Origin: PNKC01 sp039917655
GTDB taxonomy: Bacteria; Chloroflexota; Dehalococcoidia; Tepidiformales; Tepidiformaceae
DNA length: 12,537 nt
Reading direction: 5' to 3'
Assembly: GCA_039917655.1 (NCBI GenBank)
Contig: JBDSJC010000067.1
Coordinates: 1-12,537 of the forward strand
Part shown: positions 6,387 through 12,476 of the stretch, in pieces
Position numbering within the stretch: position 1 is the first letter of the stretch
Layout: each line of letters opens with the position of its first letter
Made by a program: the position numbers and the translations under genes
Notes under the pieces: generated by a model
Seen by the model: the letters and a program-made list of their open reading frames with translations, nothing else
What the model was told of the DNA's origin: nothing
Databases searched by the model: none

Positions 6387-7628
6387 GTGACCGAATCCAA
6401 CTCATTCGGCCGCCACTGGCTGCTGATCACCGCCATGGTCGTGGCGTGTCTTCCAGGCATCATCCTCCGCATCGCTGGGGTCCACCTGGCGCCCGTAGCG
6501 GCCGCGATGATCTTCGGCCTGGCGATCCTCGCCGCGGCTTTTCTGCTCAGCTGGGGCGCCGAAACCGCCGAGATGGATATCTCCCAGGGCCTCGCGCTGG
6601 CAATCATCGCAATTATCGCCGTGCTCCCCGAATACGCCGTCGATTTCGTCCTTGCCTGGAAAGCGGGGGCCGACCCGGCGGAGGCTGAAAAAGGCCTCGC
6701 CATCGCGAATATGACTGGCGGCAACCGGCTGCTCATCGGTGTCGGCTGGCCGGTCGTTTTCGCGCTCTTTTTCTACCGCACCCGGCTCAAAGAACTGATC
6801 GTCGACCGCCAGCGCAGCCTCGAACTTGCCTTCCTCAGCATCGCCACGATCTACGTAATCCTCATCCCGCTGCGCCACACCGTGACCATCATCGACACCA
6901 TCGTGTTGGTCACCATGTTCGTGCTCTACCTCTACTTCAGTTCGAAAGTCGAATCCACCGAGATCGAACTCGTCGGGCCTGCGCGCGCCATGGGCTCGTT
7001 GAAGGACAAGAACCGCCGGATCCTGGTGGTGATAACGCTCGTCTTCAGCGCCGCCACGATCTTCGCCTCAGCCGAGCCCTTCGCCGAGGCCCTGGTGGAG
7101 ATCGGCCAGGATTTCGGCTTCTCCGAGTTCCTTCTGATCCAATGGCTCGCCCCGCTAGCATCCGAATCGCCAGAAGTGCTTGTCGCCGGCCTGCTCGCCT
7201 GGCGCGGCCGCGCCGCCGCGGGGATGGGAGTACTGATCTCCTCCAAGGTAAACCAGTGGACGCTGCTCATCGGGACCCTTCCCGTCGCCTTCTTGCTCTC
7301 CGCCGGCGAGTTTTCGTTCACCGGTGGCCTGCCGCTCGATGACCGCCAGCGTGAAGAGATCTTCCTCACTGCCGCTCAGTCAGCGTTCGCCATCGCCGTC
7401 TTCGCCAACTTAAAGATGGGCGCCCGTGAAGCGGTGATCCTGTTCCTGCTGTTCGCCACCCAGCTGTTTATAACCAGCGAGTCTGTCCGCCTGTACTACG
7501 CCGCCGCCTACTCGTTGCTCTGCGTGGGCATTCTGATTGCCAACCGCAGGGACCTTCCGGTCACGATCGGTGCGGCCTGGAACGTGATGCGAGGCAAGCC
7601 GGAGCACTCTCCGCAGTCAATCAGTTGA
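6387..7628 (+). CDS. Sodium/calcium exchanger family membrane protein
   Basis: A 413-residue integral membrane protein with about ten hydrophobic segments and the inverted duplication of the cation/calcium antiporter (CaCA) family. The first alpha repeat, near residues 56-120, has AVLPEYAVDF with P81-E82 and later ANMTGGNRLLIG with N113. The second, near 255-298, has PLASESPEVLV with P262-E263 and SSKVNQWTLLIG with N289. The acidic residue after proline and the Asn correspond to ion-coordinating positions. Both repeats depart from the classical G-T-S-L-P-E and G-N-x-x-G-S-N forms, so ion choice is uncertain. A charged loop near 185-210 separates the two halves. The start GTG at 6387 follows AAAGG at 6373-6377. 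A strong hairpin ends transcription 20 nt after the stop. Confidence 0.83.
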   Translation: MTESNSFGRHWLLITAMVVACLPGIILRIAGVHLAPVAAAMIFGLAILAAAFLLSWGAETAEMDISQGLALAIIAIIAVLPEYAVDFVLAWKAGADPAEAEKGLAIANMTGGNRLLIGVGWPVVFALFFYRTRLKELIVDRQRSLELAFLSIATIYVILIPLRHTVTIIDTIVLVTMFVLYLYFSSKVESTEIELVGPARAMGSLKDKNRRILVVITLVFSAATIFASAEPFAEALVEIGQDFGFSEFLLIQWLAPLASESPEVLVAGLLAWRGRAAAGMGVLISSKVNQWTLLIGTLPVAFLLSAGEFSFTGGLPLDDRQREEIFLTAAQSAFAIAVFANLKMGAREAVILFLLFATQLFITSESVRLYYAAAYSLLCVGILIANRRDLPVTIGAAWNVMRGKPEHSPQSIS

Positions 7629-7636
7629 GCGCTCAA
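7625..7636. repeat. 12-bp perfect palindrome over the antiporter stop codon
   Basis: TTGAGCGCTCAA is a perfect palindrome that includes the TGA stop at 7626-7628. It could be chance or a small protein-binding site. Confidence 0.3.
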
Positions 7637-7648
7637 TCTGGGAAATAG

Positions 7649-7676
7649 GAAAGGCCCCTCTTTCGAGGGGCCTTTC
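7649..7676. terminator. Bidirectional intrinsic terminator
   Basis: GAAAGGCCCCTC at 7649-7660 and GAGGGGCCTTTC at 7665-7676 form a perfect 12-bp stem with a TTTC loop. It lies between the end of the antiporter gene (rightward) and the end of the tRNA-Leu/tRNA-Arg unit (leftward), so it can serve both. The uridine tracts beyond the stem are weak on both sides; the T/A triplets inside the stem base partly supply them. Confidence 0.85.
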
Positions 7677-7684
7677 TCAATGTC

Positions 7685-7760
7685 TGGTACGCCCGGGTGG
7701 ACTCGAACCACCGACCTTTAGGTCCGCAACCTAACACTCTATCCGCTGAGCTACGGGCGC
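7685..7760 (-). tRNA. tRNA-Arg, anticodon GCG
   Basis: Reading leftward, a full cloverleaf is present: acceptor GCGCCCG with CGGGCGT, D stem GCTC/GAGT, anticodon stem TTAGG/CCTAA around the loop TTGCGGA, a 5-nt variable loop, and T stem GGTGG/CCACC with TTCGAGT. Discriminator A and an encoded CCA (7685-7687) follow. The 7-nt loop puts GCG at positions 34-36, which reads CGC and CGU. A20 in the D loop and C35 are arginine identity elements and agree with the call. The usual bacterial reader of these codons has anticodon ACG with A34 converted to inosine, so a genomic G34 is atypical. It lies 13 nt after tRNA-Leu and is probably cotranscribed with it. Confidence 0.95.
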
Positions 7761-7773
7761 CCGCGTCCGGGCT

Positions 7774-7859
7774 TGGTGCCGAAGGCGAGATTTGAACTCG
7801 CACGCCCGTGAGGACACTACGCCCTGAACGTAGCGCGTCTGCCATTCCGCCACTTCGGC
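7774..7859 (-). tRNA. tRNA-Leu, anticodon CAG
   Basis: A type II tRNA with acceptor GCCGAAG/CTTCGGC, anticodon stem CTACG/CGTAG around TTCAGGG (anticodon CAG, reading CUG), and a long variable arm. T stem GCGAG/CTCGC, discriminator A and encoded CCA (7774-7776) follow. It is the first gene of a leftward unit with tRNA-Arg, driven by the promoter at 7869-7897. Confidence 0.96.
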
Positions 7860-7868
7860 TCCTTCCTC

Positions 7869-7897
7869 AGTATGGGTGCGGCGCCCCGAGCGTTCAA
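7869..7897 (-). promoter_or_regulatory. Promoter of the tRNA-Leu/tRNA-Arg unit
   Basis: On the minus strand, -35 TTGAAC (7897-7892) and -10 CATACT (7874-7869) are 17 bp apart. Predicted +1 is 7862, only 3 nt before the mature tRNA-Leu 5' end. Confidence 0.75.
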
Positions 7898-7926
7898 CTG
7901 AATTGCGCCCCCAAAAAGGTTGAACG
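7891..7926. repeat. 8-bp inverted repeat forming both divergent -35 regions
   Basis: CGTTCAAC at 7891-7898 is the exact reverse complement of GTTGAACG at 7919-7926, with a 20-bp spacer. Each arm contains one of the two TTGAAC -35 hexamers, so the divergent tRNA promoters are symmetric. Confidence 0.7.
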
Positions 7927-7948
7927 GCGAGGCTGATCCCACTAGACT
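7920..7948 (+). promoter_or_regulatory. Promoter of tRNA-Val
   Basis: TTGAAC at 7920-7925 and TAGACT at 7943-7948 are separated by 17 bp, a good sigma-70 type promoter. Predicted +1 is 7955, three bases before the tRNA. Confidence 0.8.
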
Positions 7949-7957
7949 GCACAGTCC

Positions 7958-8034
7958 GGGCGGTTAGCTCAGTTGGTTAGAGCGCGTCGTTCACACCGAC
8001 GAGGTCACTGGTTCGAGTCCAGTACCGCCCACCA
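7958..8034 (+). tRNA. tRNA-Val, anticodon CAC
   Basis: A complete cloverleaf: acceptor GGGCGGT/ACCGCCC, D stem GCTC/GAGC, and anticodon stem CGTCG/CGACG around TTCACAC (anticodon CAC, reading GUG). T stem CTGGT/ACCAG with its loop, discriminator A and an encoded CCA (8032-8034) complete it. It is transcribed rightward, opposite to the Leu/Arg pair. No clear terminator is seen before the convergent ABC permease; a weak GGCGG/CCGCC hairpin at 8053-8072 lacks a T tract. Confidence 0.96.
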
Positions 8035-8081
8035 GCATCCCGGAACCAGCGGGGCGGTCAGGCGTCGCCGCCTCGGATCAG

Positions 8082-8870
8082 CTACTTCCCAGACCATGTC
8101 AGCCGCGGCGTCCGGGCAAGTCCCAACGCGTAGACGCCCACCGCCAGCGCACCCATCACGGCGAAATCGACCCCCAGCCCGAAGAATCCGGCGCTCCCAT
8201 CCGCGTACGCCGCCAGTTCCAACGCATCCACCGCGTAGGACAGCGGGTTCAGCCGCGCCAGGACCTCCAGCCAGATGGGCAGGTTGTCCACCGGGAAGAA
8301 CGCCCCGGAAAAGAACAGCAGTGGGAAGAGCGCGAGGTTCATCACGAGGTGGAAGCCCTGCATCGTCTCCACGCGCGAAGCAAGCGCCTGGGCAATCCCC
8401 GAGAGCATCACGTTCAAAAGCACGATCGTGGCGAGTGCCACGCCCAGTCCCGGCACCACCCCATACTGCCACTTGAATTCGACAAACGGCGCGGCCACCA
8501 GCAGTACAACGCTTGACTGCAACACACCGATGCAAACGCCGGCCAGCGACTTTCCAAAAAGCACCGTGCGAGCCGAATGCGGCGACGAGAGCAGCATGCG
8601 GAGCATCCCGCTATCCCGATCCTTGTAGTACGAAGCGCTTGCGAACGTGGCCGAAAACACGGATGTCATGACCACCACGCCAGCCACCAGGTAGGCCGTA
8701 AAGTTGCCCGCCTTCAAGTTCGCCGGAGCCAGCCCCTCGGAGACGCCGTTACCGAGGAATACGAGGAACAGCAGCGGCGTAAACATCGACGAGTAGAGCT
8801 GCGACCGAGACCGAACCACCGCGCGGATATCGCGGCCGAAGAGCGCCCCGGTGGCGCCCACGGCACTCAC
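8082..8870 (-). CDS. ABC-2 type transporter permease
   Basis: A 262-residue membrane protein of the ABC-2 superfamily, with about six hydrophobic segments. It starts with an amphipathic stretch, GATGALFGRDIRAVVRSR, typical of DrrB/NodJ-type permeases. It also has YYKDRDSGMLRMLLSSP near residues 81-97 and the conserved late motif RLNPLSYAVDALELAAY near 206-222. It should form the membrane channel of an exporter, as a dimer with the ATPase encoded immediately upstream. The GTG start at 8870 overlaps the ATPase stop as GTGA, so the two are coupled. The cargo could be a drug, lipid or polysaccharide; the sequence does not tell. Confidence 0.9.
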   Translation of the reverse strand: MSAVGATGALFGRDIRAVVRSRSQLYSSMFTPLLFLVFLGNGVSEGLAPANLKAGNFTAYLVAGVVVMTSVFSATFASASYYKDRDSGMLRMLLSSPHSARTVLFGKSLAGVCIGVLQSSVVLLVAAPFVEFKWQYGVVPGLGVALATIVLLNVMLSGIAQALASRVETMQGFHLVMNLALFPLLFFSGAFFPVDNLPIWLEVLARLNPLSYAVDALELAAYADGSAGFFGLGVDFAVMGALAVGVYALGLARTPRLTWSGK

Positions 8871-9802
8871 GCCGCACCTGCGGGAGCTTGCACCCGTCGA
8901 GTGACGTGGCGGAAGTAGGCGTCTTCCAGCGAGGCCGTTTCGATCGATACGCTGCGGATCGCCCCCGGCGCGAGCGCAAAGAGTCGTGGTACGAACGCGG
9001 AAGGGTCATCAACGGTGATGTGTACCGAACCCTCGTGCGCTGTCACCTGGCCTTCCCCGGCCCAGCTAGCGACCATGGCCAGCTGCTCCGCCGTGGGCGA
9101 GTCCCAGCCCACCCGCACGGATTCACGTTTCAGGCCTTGCTTGAGTTCAGCCGGGGTACCCGTCGCCACCACCCGGCCAGCCTGGACGAAGGCCACCCGG
9201 TCGCAGATGTCGTCCGCCTCCGCCAGGTCGTTCGTCGCCAGCAGAATCGTCCTGGACCCACCCGCGCGGTGGAGGAGTGCGGTCCACAGTGCGCGCCGCT
9301 CATCCGGGTCAACGCCGGTCGTGGGTTCGTCGAGCAGCAGCAGCTCGGGATCGTGGAGCAGGGCGCGGCACATCTCCAATCGGCGGCGCATTCCTCCCGA
9401 GAGCTGGGATACGTTGTCGTTCGCCCGGTCCGTCAGACCAAATTCGCTGAAAAGCCTCGCAGAGCGCTCGCGGATTGCCTCCGCGGACATCCCAAACAGT
9501 CTGCCCGCGAGCCTGAGCGTCTCGTCGCCAGTCATCAGCGGGTCGAGCGCGTTCTCCTGGAACACGGTGCCCACGCGCCTCCGCAAAGAGGCGGCCGGCG
9601 CTTCCCCAAACACCAAAAGTTGGCCGACAGACGGCCGTTCCATCGCCGCCAATAGTGATACGAAGGTGCTCTTGCCGCTCCCATTCGGCCCTAGCAGGCC
9701 AAACACGAACCCCGCGGGCACGCTCAACGTCAGGCCGTCCAGCGCGCGGCGTTCGCCGTATTCGAACACCAGGTCCGTTGCTTCAATGACGCTTGGGGAC
9801 AT
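8867..9802 (-). CDS. ABC transporter ATP-binding protein (DrrA-like) with Asn in place of the H-loop His
   Basis: A 311-residue nucleotide-binding protein that powers the adjoining permease. Visible motifs are Walker A GPNGSGKST (38-46), Q-loop Q82, signature LSGGM (134-138) and Walker B LLLLDEP (154-160) with a Pro-Thr-Thr D-loop region. The C-terminal extension of about 90 residues is the usual DrrA/CcmA-type accessory domain. At the H-loop, where the family normally has T-H, the protein reads ILLATNDLAEAD with N191. This residue helps ATP hydrolysis in many ABC proteins, so the substitution may alter activity. The ATG at 9802 gives the usual N-terminus, but no Shine-Dalgarno precedes it. 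It follows the second yggT gene after a 49-bp gap containing a hairpin. Confidence 0.92.
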   Translation of the reverse strand: MSPSVIEATDLVFEYGERRALDGLTLSVPAGFVFGLLGPNGSGKSTFVSLLAAMERPSVGQLLVFGEAPAASLRRRVGTVFQENALDPLMTGDETLRLAGRLFGMSAEAIRERSARLFSEFGLTDRANDNVSQLSGGMRRRLEMCRALLHDPELLLLDEPTTGVDPDERRALWTALLHRAGGSRTILLATNDLAEADDICDRVAFVQAGRVVATGTPAELKQGLKRESVRVGWDSPTAEQLAMVASWAGEGQVTAHEGSVHITVDDPSAFVPRLFALAPGAIRSVSIETASLEDAYFRHVTRRVQAPAGAA

Positions 9803-9817
9803 GGGTGGAGTCTCGCA

Positions 9818-9840
9818 CGCTCGCGTGGCTCGGGCGAGCG
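9818..9840. other. Hairpin between yggT and the ABC genes
   Basis: CGCTCGC at 9818-9824 and GCGAGCG at 9834-9840 can form a 7-bp GC-rich stem with a 9-nt loop in the 49-bp gap. There is no T tract, so it may be an RNA-processing or attenuation site rather than a full terminator, or have no role. Confidence 0.3.
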
Positions 9841-9851
9841 AAGCGGGCTCG

Positions 9852-10139
9852 CTATGCTGCCGCGGTCAGGTTGGCGACCACCTGGCTCATCACGATCAGG
9901 ACGATGATTGCCGCCATCGGGCTCAGGTCCATCATCCCCGTCTGCGGCATAACCCGCCGGATCGGTTCGATGATCGGCTCGGTCACCCGGTACAGCAGCT
10001 GGTACAGCGGGCTAGCCTGGTCGATCGGAAACCAACTGAGCAATGATCGAGCGACTACCGCCCACGTCAGCATGGTGAGGAAAAAGAGCGTGAACTGAGC
10101 GACGTACGGGTCTATGGGACGCCCCCGGGGATGCCACAA
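9852..10139 (-). CDS. yggT: YggT family membrane protein (second copy)
   Basis: A 95-residue two-helix membrane protein with the YggT hallmark ARSLLSWFP near residues 30-38, followed by VTEPIIEPIRRVMP and a second hydrophobic helix. YggT proteins have been linked to ion homeostasis and cell-division or polar-growth settings; the molecular role is unclear. The only plausible start is TTG at 10139, since no ATG or GTG lies in frame before the first helix and no Shine-Dalgarno is visible. It shares about 32 of 56 core residues (by eye) with the gene just upstream and is therefore a tandem paralogue. It ends 49 bp before the ABC ATPase gene. Confidence 0.85.
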   Translation of the reverse strand: MWHPRGRPIDPYVAQFTLFFLTMLTWAVVARSLLSWFPIDQASPLYQLLYRVTEPIIEPIRRVMPQTGMMDLSPMAAIIVLIVMSQVVANLTAAA

Positions 10140-10149
10140 TGGCGATTCG

Positions 10150-10165
10150 TTGGTAAGGATACCAA
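10150..10165. repeat. Inverted repeat upstream of the second yggT
   Basis: TTGGTA at 10150-10155 and TACCAA at 10160-10165 flank AGGA, a perfect 6-bp stem with a 4-nt loop in the 66-bp gap between the two yggT genes. On the minus strand the centre reads TATCCT, which could be a -10. It may be an operator or chance. Confidence 0.3.
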
Positions 10166-10205
10166 ACTCAGGGAAAGGTGGGCGAAGGAAATGGCACTCC
10201 CGAGA

Positions 10206-10466
10206 TTATCGCCCTGCCGCCTGGTTCACGGCAAAGATCATCACGTACAGCAGGATGATCACCGCCATCGCCGAAAAGTCGATCATTCCCGTCCGTGGGA
10301 GGAGACGGCGGAACGGCTCTAGCAGCGGCTCGGTAAACTGGTGCAGCACCCTCACGAACGGGTTGCGTGGGTCCAGCGGAAACCAGCTCAGCAGTGACCG
10401 CGCGATGATCGCGAACAGCAGGATGTAGAGGAACGTCGTAAAGACCAGCGCAAGTTGAGCGTTCAA
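10206..10466 (-). CDS. yggT: YggT family membrane protein (first copy)
   Basis: An 86-residue two-helix membrane protein with ARSLLSWFPLDPRNP near residues 22-36 and FTEPLLEPFRRLLPRTGMIDF, the classical YggT pattern. It begins with a TTG at 10466 that overlaps the proC stop as TTGA, so translation is probably coupled to proC. The yggS-proC-yggT gene order is common across bacteria and supports the call. Confidence 0.9.
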   Translation of the reverse strand: MNAQLALVFTTFLYILLFAIIARSLLSWFPLDPRNPFVRVLHQFTEPLLEPFRRLLPRTGMIDFSAMAVIILLYVMIFAVNQAAGR

Positions 10467-11257
10467 GCTGGCCCGCCGAGTTCGATCGCGCGGCGATGGG
10501 CGGCCCTGATCGATTCGATAATCGCCGCGCGCACTGACGCCTTTTCAAGCTCGAACAGCCCCGCAGCCGTCGTTCCAGCTGGCGAAGTCACCATGCCGCG
10601 CAGCTCGGCGGCGGGCTTGCCGCTTTTCTGCGCGTAGAGCGCCGAACCGTGGACCGTCTGCAACACCATCTCCGTGGCCTGAGCGCGGGTCAGCCCGATG
10701 CTCACCGCCCCGTCGATCATCGCCTCGATGAACAGGAACACGTAGCCAGGTCCGCTGCCGCTTACCGCCGTCGCCATGTCGATCTTCTTCTCGTCATCGA
10801 CATAAATCTCAAGACCAACGGCCGAAAGGAGGCCGTGGGCGAATCCGCGTTGTGCCGGGGTCACCGCGGAAGTCGCAGTCCAGACAGACATTCCCGCCTT
10901 CACTGTCACCGGCGTATTCGGCATCACCCGTACAATCCGCTCATGCCCAAGCTCTTCCTTTAGCGTGGTGATGCGGACGCCCGCCATGATCGAAATTAGG
11001 AGGGACTCTGGAGGCAACGTCCCGCGCACGCTGTGCAGGTCCTGCGGTTTGATCGAGAGGATTGCCACGTCCGCTTCGGCCAGGCACGGTCCGGCCTCGG
11101 CCGTCACCGCCACTCCATAGGCCGCTGCGAGTGCCGTCCGGCGCACCTCCACAACTTCGCAGACGGTCACATCGGCGGCCCGCAGCAGTCCGGCGTCAAG
11201 GGTGGCGGACAAAATCGCCTCGCCCATGACGCCACCGCCGATGATCGCAACCTTCAC
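10463..11257 (-). CDS. proC: Pyrroline-5-carboxylate reductase
   Basis: ProC reduces 1-pyrroline-5-carboxylate to proline with NAD(P)H, the last step of proline synthesis, in the cytoplasm. The 264-residue protein has an N-terminal Rossmann fold with GGGVMG at 7-12, the motif RVMPNTP at 110-116, AVSGSGPGYVFLFIEAM at 164-180, and the family signature TSPAGTTAAG at 224-233. Length is normal. The GTG start at 11257 overlaps the yggS stop by 4 bp (GTGA). Confidence 0.95.
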   Translation of the reverse strand: MKVAIIGGGVMGEAILSATLDAGLLRAADVTVCEVVEVRRTALAAAYGVAVTAEAGPCLAEADVAILSIKPQDLHSVRGTLPPESLLISIMAGVRITTLKEELGHERIVRVMPNTPVTVKAGMSVWTATSAVTPAQRGFAHGLLSAVGLEIYVDDEKKIDMATAVSGSGPGYVFLFIEAMIDGAVSIGLTRAQATEMVLQTVHGSALYAQKSGKPAAELRGMVTSPAGTTAAGLFELEKASVRAAIIESIRAAHRRAIELGGPA

Positions 11258-11946
11258 GAGCGGTCCCCAAAGATCGCCCGGCCAACGCGGACGTGTGTGG
11301 CGCCCTCTTCGATCGCCACCTCGTAGTCGTCCGACATCCCCATCGAGAGATGAGGCAGCGAGTAACGTTCGGCCAGAGAACGCAACCCGCGGAACACCGG
11401 CCGCGAGGACTCGGCGACCTCGCCTCGCGGGGCAACGGTCATCAGGCCTTCGACCACGACCTTCGCGGTACTCGATGCTACTTTCAAAAGCTGGTCCAGT
11501 TCTCCGGGAGCGACCCCGAACTTTGATGGCTCGCCGGAAACGTTCACTTCGAGCATCACCCGTTGCGGCCCGGAGGCGAACCGCCCCACAGTCTCGATCA
11601 GCCGTTCAGAGTCGATGCCGTGAAGTATAGCGAACCGCCCGGTGATGGACTTCACCTTGTTGGTCTGGAGATGACCGATGAGGTGCCACGCAGGCTCAAT
11701 CTGTTGCCCGGCGCGCAGGGCCCGTACGGCATCCATCTTCTGGAGGGCCTCCTGGACGCGGTTCTCGCCGAAATCGCTTAGCCCGCAGGCTTGTGCTTCG
11801 GTCACGAGCTCCGCCGGCCACGTCTTGCTGACCGCGATCAACGTCACCTCCGCGATTGGGCGGCCCGCGCGCTGACAGGCAAGCGCTATGCGCTCGTTCA
11901 CGCGCTCGATGCGATCGGCAAGAGAAGGCGAATCGGCGGCGGTCAC
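11254..11946 (-). CDS. yggS: YggS/PLPBP family pyridoxal-phosphate homeostasis protein
   Basis: This is a single-domain PLP protein with an alanine-racemase-like barrel. It buffers pyridoxal phosphate and is not known to catalyse a reaction. LIAVSKTWP carries the PLP-binding lysine, K41 with this start. The block FGENRVQEAL, HLIGHLQTNK and the C-terminal HLSMGMSDDYEVAI with VRVGRAIFG are all family hallmarks. I chose the GTG at 11946, giving 230 residues. It forms a GTGA overlap with the preceding gene, as at three other junctions here, and gives family length. A GTG at 11982 would add 12 residues and overlap by 40 bp. GAAAGAG just before the start may be the ribosome binding site. Confidence 0.93.
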   Translation of the reverse strand: MTAADSPSLADRIERVNERIALACQRAGRPIAEVTLIAVSKTWPAELVTEAQACGLSDFGENRVQEALQKMDAVRALRAGQQIEPAWHLIGHLQTNKVKSITGRFAILHGIDSERLIETVGRFASGPQRVMLEVNVSGEPSKFGVAPGELDQLLKVASSTAKVVVEGLMTVAPRGEVAESSRPVFRGLRSLAERYSLPHLSMGMSDDYEVAIEEGATHVRVGRAIFGDRS

Positions 11947-12212
11947 TCTTTCAGGAAGTCCGGCGGGTGCTTCGCTTCCCACACCCCTCGCGCAATTAGC
12001 GCGAGCACGATAATCGCGATCACGGCCAGCCCGGCCAGCTTGCTCAACACGAACAGGTAGAACAGCCCTACGAGCCCGAAAATGCCACCAAACATAATCG
12101 CCATGGGAATCGCCAGCACACGAAACACCGCGACGATGATCGTCAACGTCTCCTTGATCCCGCCCGGCGGCTCATCGTCGGGCGGCTGGCCTGAGCCGTA
12201 GTAGAAACTCAT
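11943..12212 (-). CDS. Small two-helix membrane protein, unknown function
   Basis: An 89-residue protein with a polar, Pro/Gly/Asp-rich N-terminus (residues 1-20), two hydrophobic stretches near 24-54 and 58-75, and a charged tail ending HPPDFLKE. I do not recognise a family. It leads the yggS-proC-yggT operon with a GTGA overlap to yggS, so it is made with those proteins. The ATG at 12212 lies exactly 6 nt after TATACT, suggesting a leaderless mRNA. Confidence 0.72.
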   Translation of the reverse strand: MSFYYGSGQPPDDEPPGGIKETLTIIVAVFRVLAIPMAIMFGGIFGLVGLFYLFVLSKLAGLAVIAIIVLALIARGVWEAKHPPDFLKE

Positions 12213-12218
12213 GGACGA

Positions 12219-12224
12219 AGTATA
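12219..12224 (-). promoter_or_regulatory. -10 element for a leaderless operon mRNA (small membrane protein-yggS-proC-yggT)
   Basis: TATACT on the minus strand (12224-12219) is followed by TCGTCC and the ATG at 12212. With the last T as -7, +1 is the A of the start codon. No Shine-Dalgarno is present and no clear -35 is seen. Of the three such sites here this has the strongest -10. Confidence 0.5.
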
Positions 12225-12284
12225 CGGCGGCGGCTTCGCCTGGGGACCGCACCGGCCGCCGCTGTGCCGATCTCGAAGCCGTGA

Positions 12285-12476
12285 CTACTCGGCCTTGACT
12301 CTCACCCTCGAACAGTCTCGGCGCGTGGAGCCGTCAGGCATCAGGATTTCGTGAAGCGTACCGATGTGGCGGCCGTGGGCAGTCAGAAGCTTGAGTATGC
12401 GTGACTCCCCGCCCGCATACTGAGGGTTACGGGCGGGTGCCGAATGTGCGACTATCTCGTAGAAGGCCTTCCTCAC
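12285..12476 (-). CDS. Unrecognised short protein, possibly the 3' part of a frameshifted gene
   Basis: An open frame of 63 codons starting GTG 12476, with third-position GC of about 70 percent, and a protein-like C-terminus (ILKLLTAHGRHIGTLHEILM, then charged residues). No Shine-Dalgarno is placed well for this GTG, and an in-frame stop lies at 12486-12488. The frame upstream of it also looks coding (next entry), so this may be the remainder of one gene whose frame shifts near 12465-12480, or a short overlapping gene. I recognise no family. Confidence 0.4.
   Translation of the reverse strand: MRKAFYEIVAHSAPARNPQYAGGESRILKLLTAHGRHIGTLHEILMPDGSTRRDCSRVRVKAE

Noticed and set aside
8053..8072. 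Possible terminator after tRNA-Val
   Set aside because: Only a 5-bp stem with a 10-nt loop and no T tract, too weak to call.
7973..8476. A 167-codon plus-strand frame from inside tRNA-Val into the permease
   Set aside because: It begins in the tRNA and is antisense to the permease; its product is Arg/Pro/Ser-rich noise.
9015..10046. A 343-codon plus-strand frame opposite the ABC ATPase
   Set aside because: It is Ser/Arg-rich shadow sequence crossing from the ATPase gene into the yggT gene; the minus-strand genes are unambiguous.
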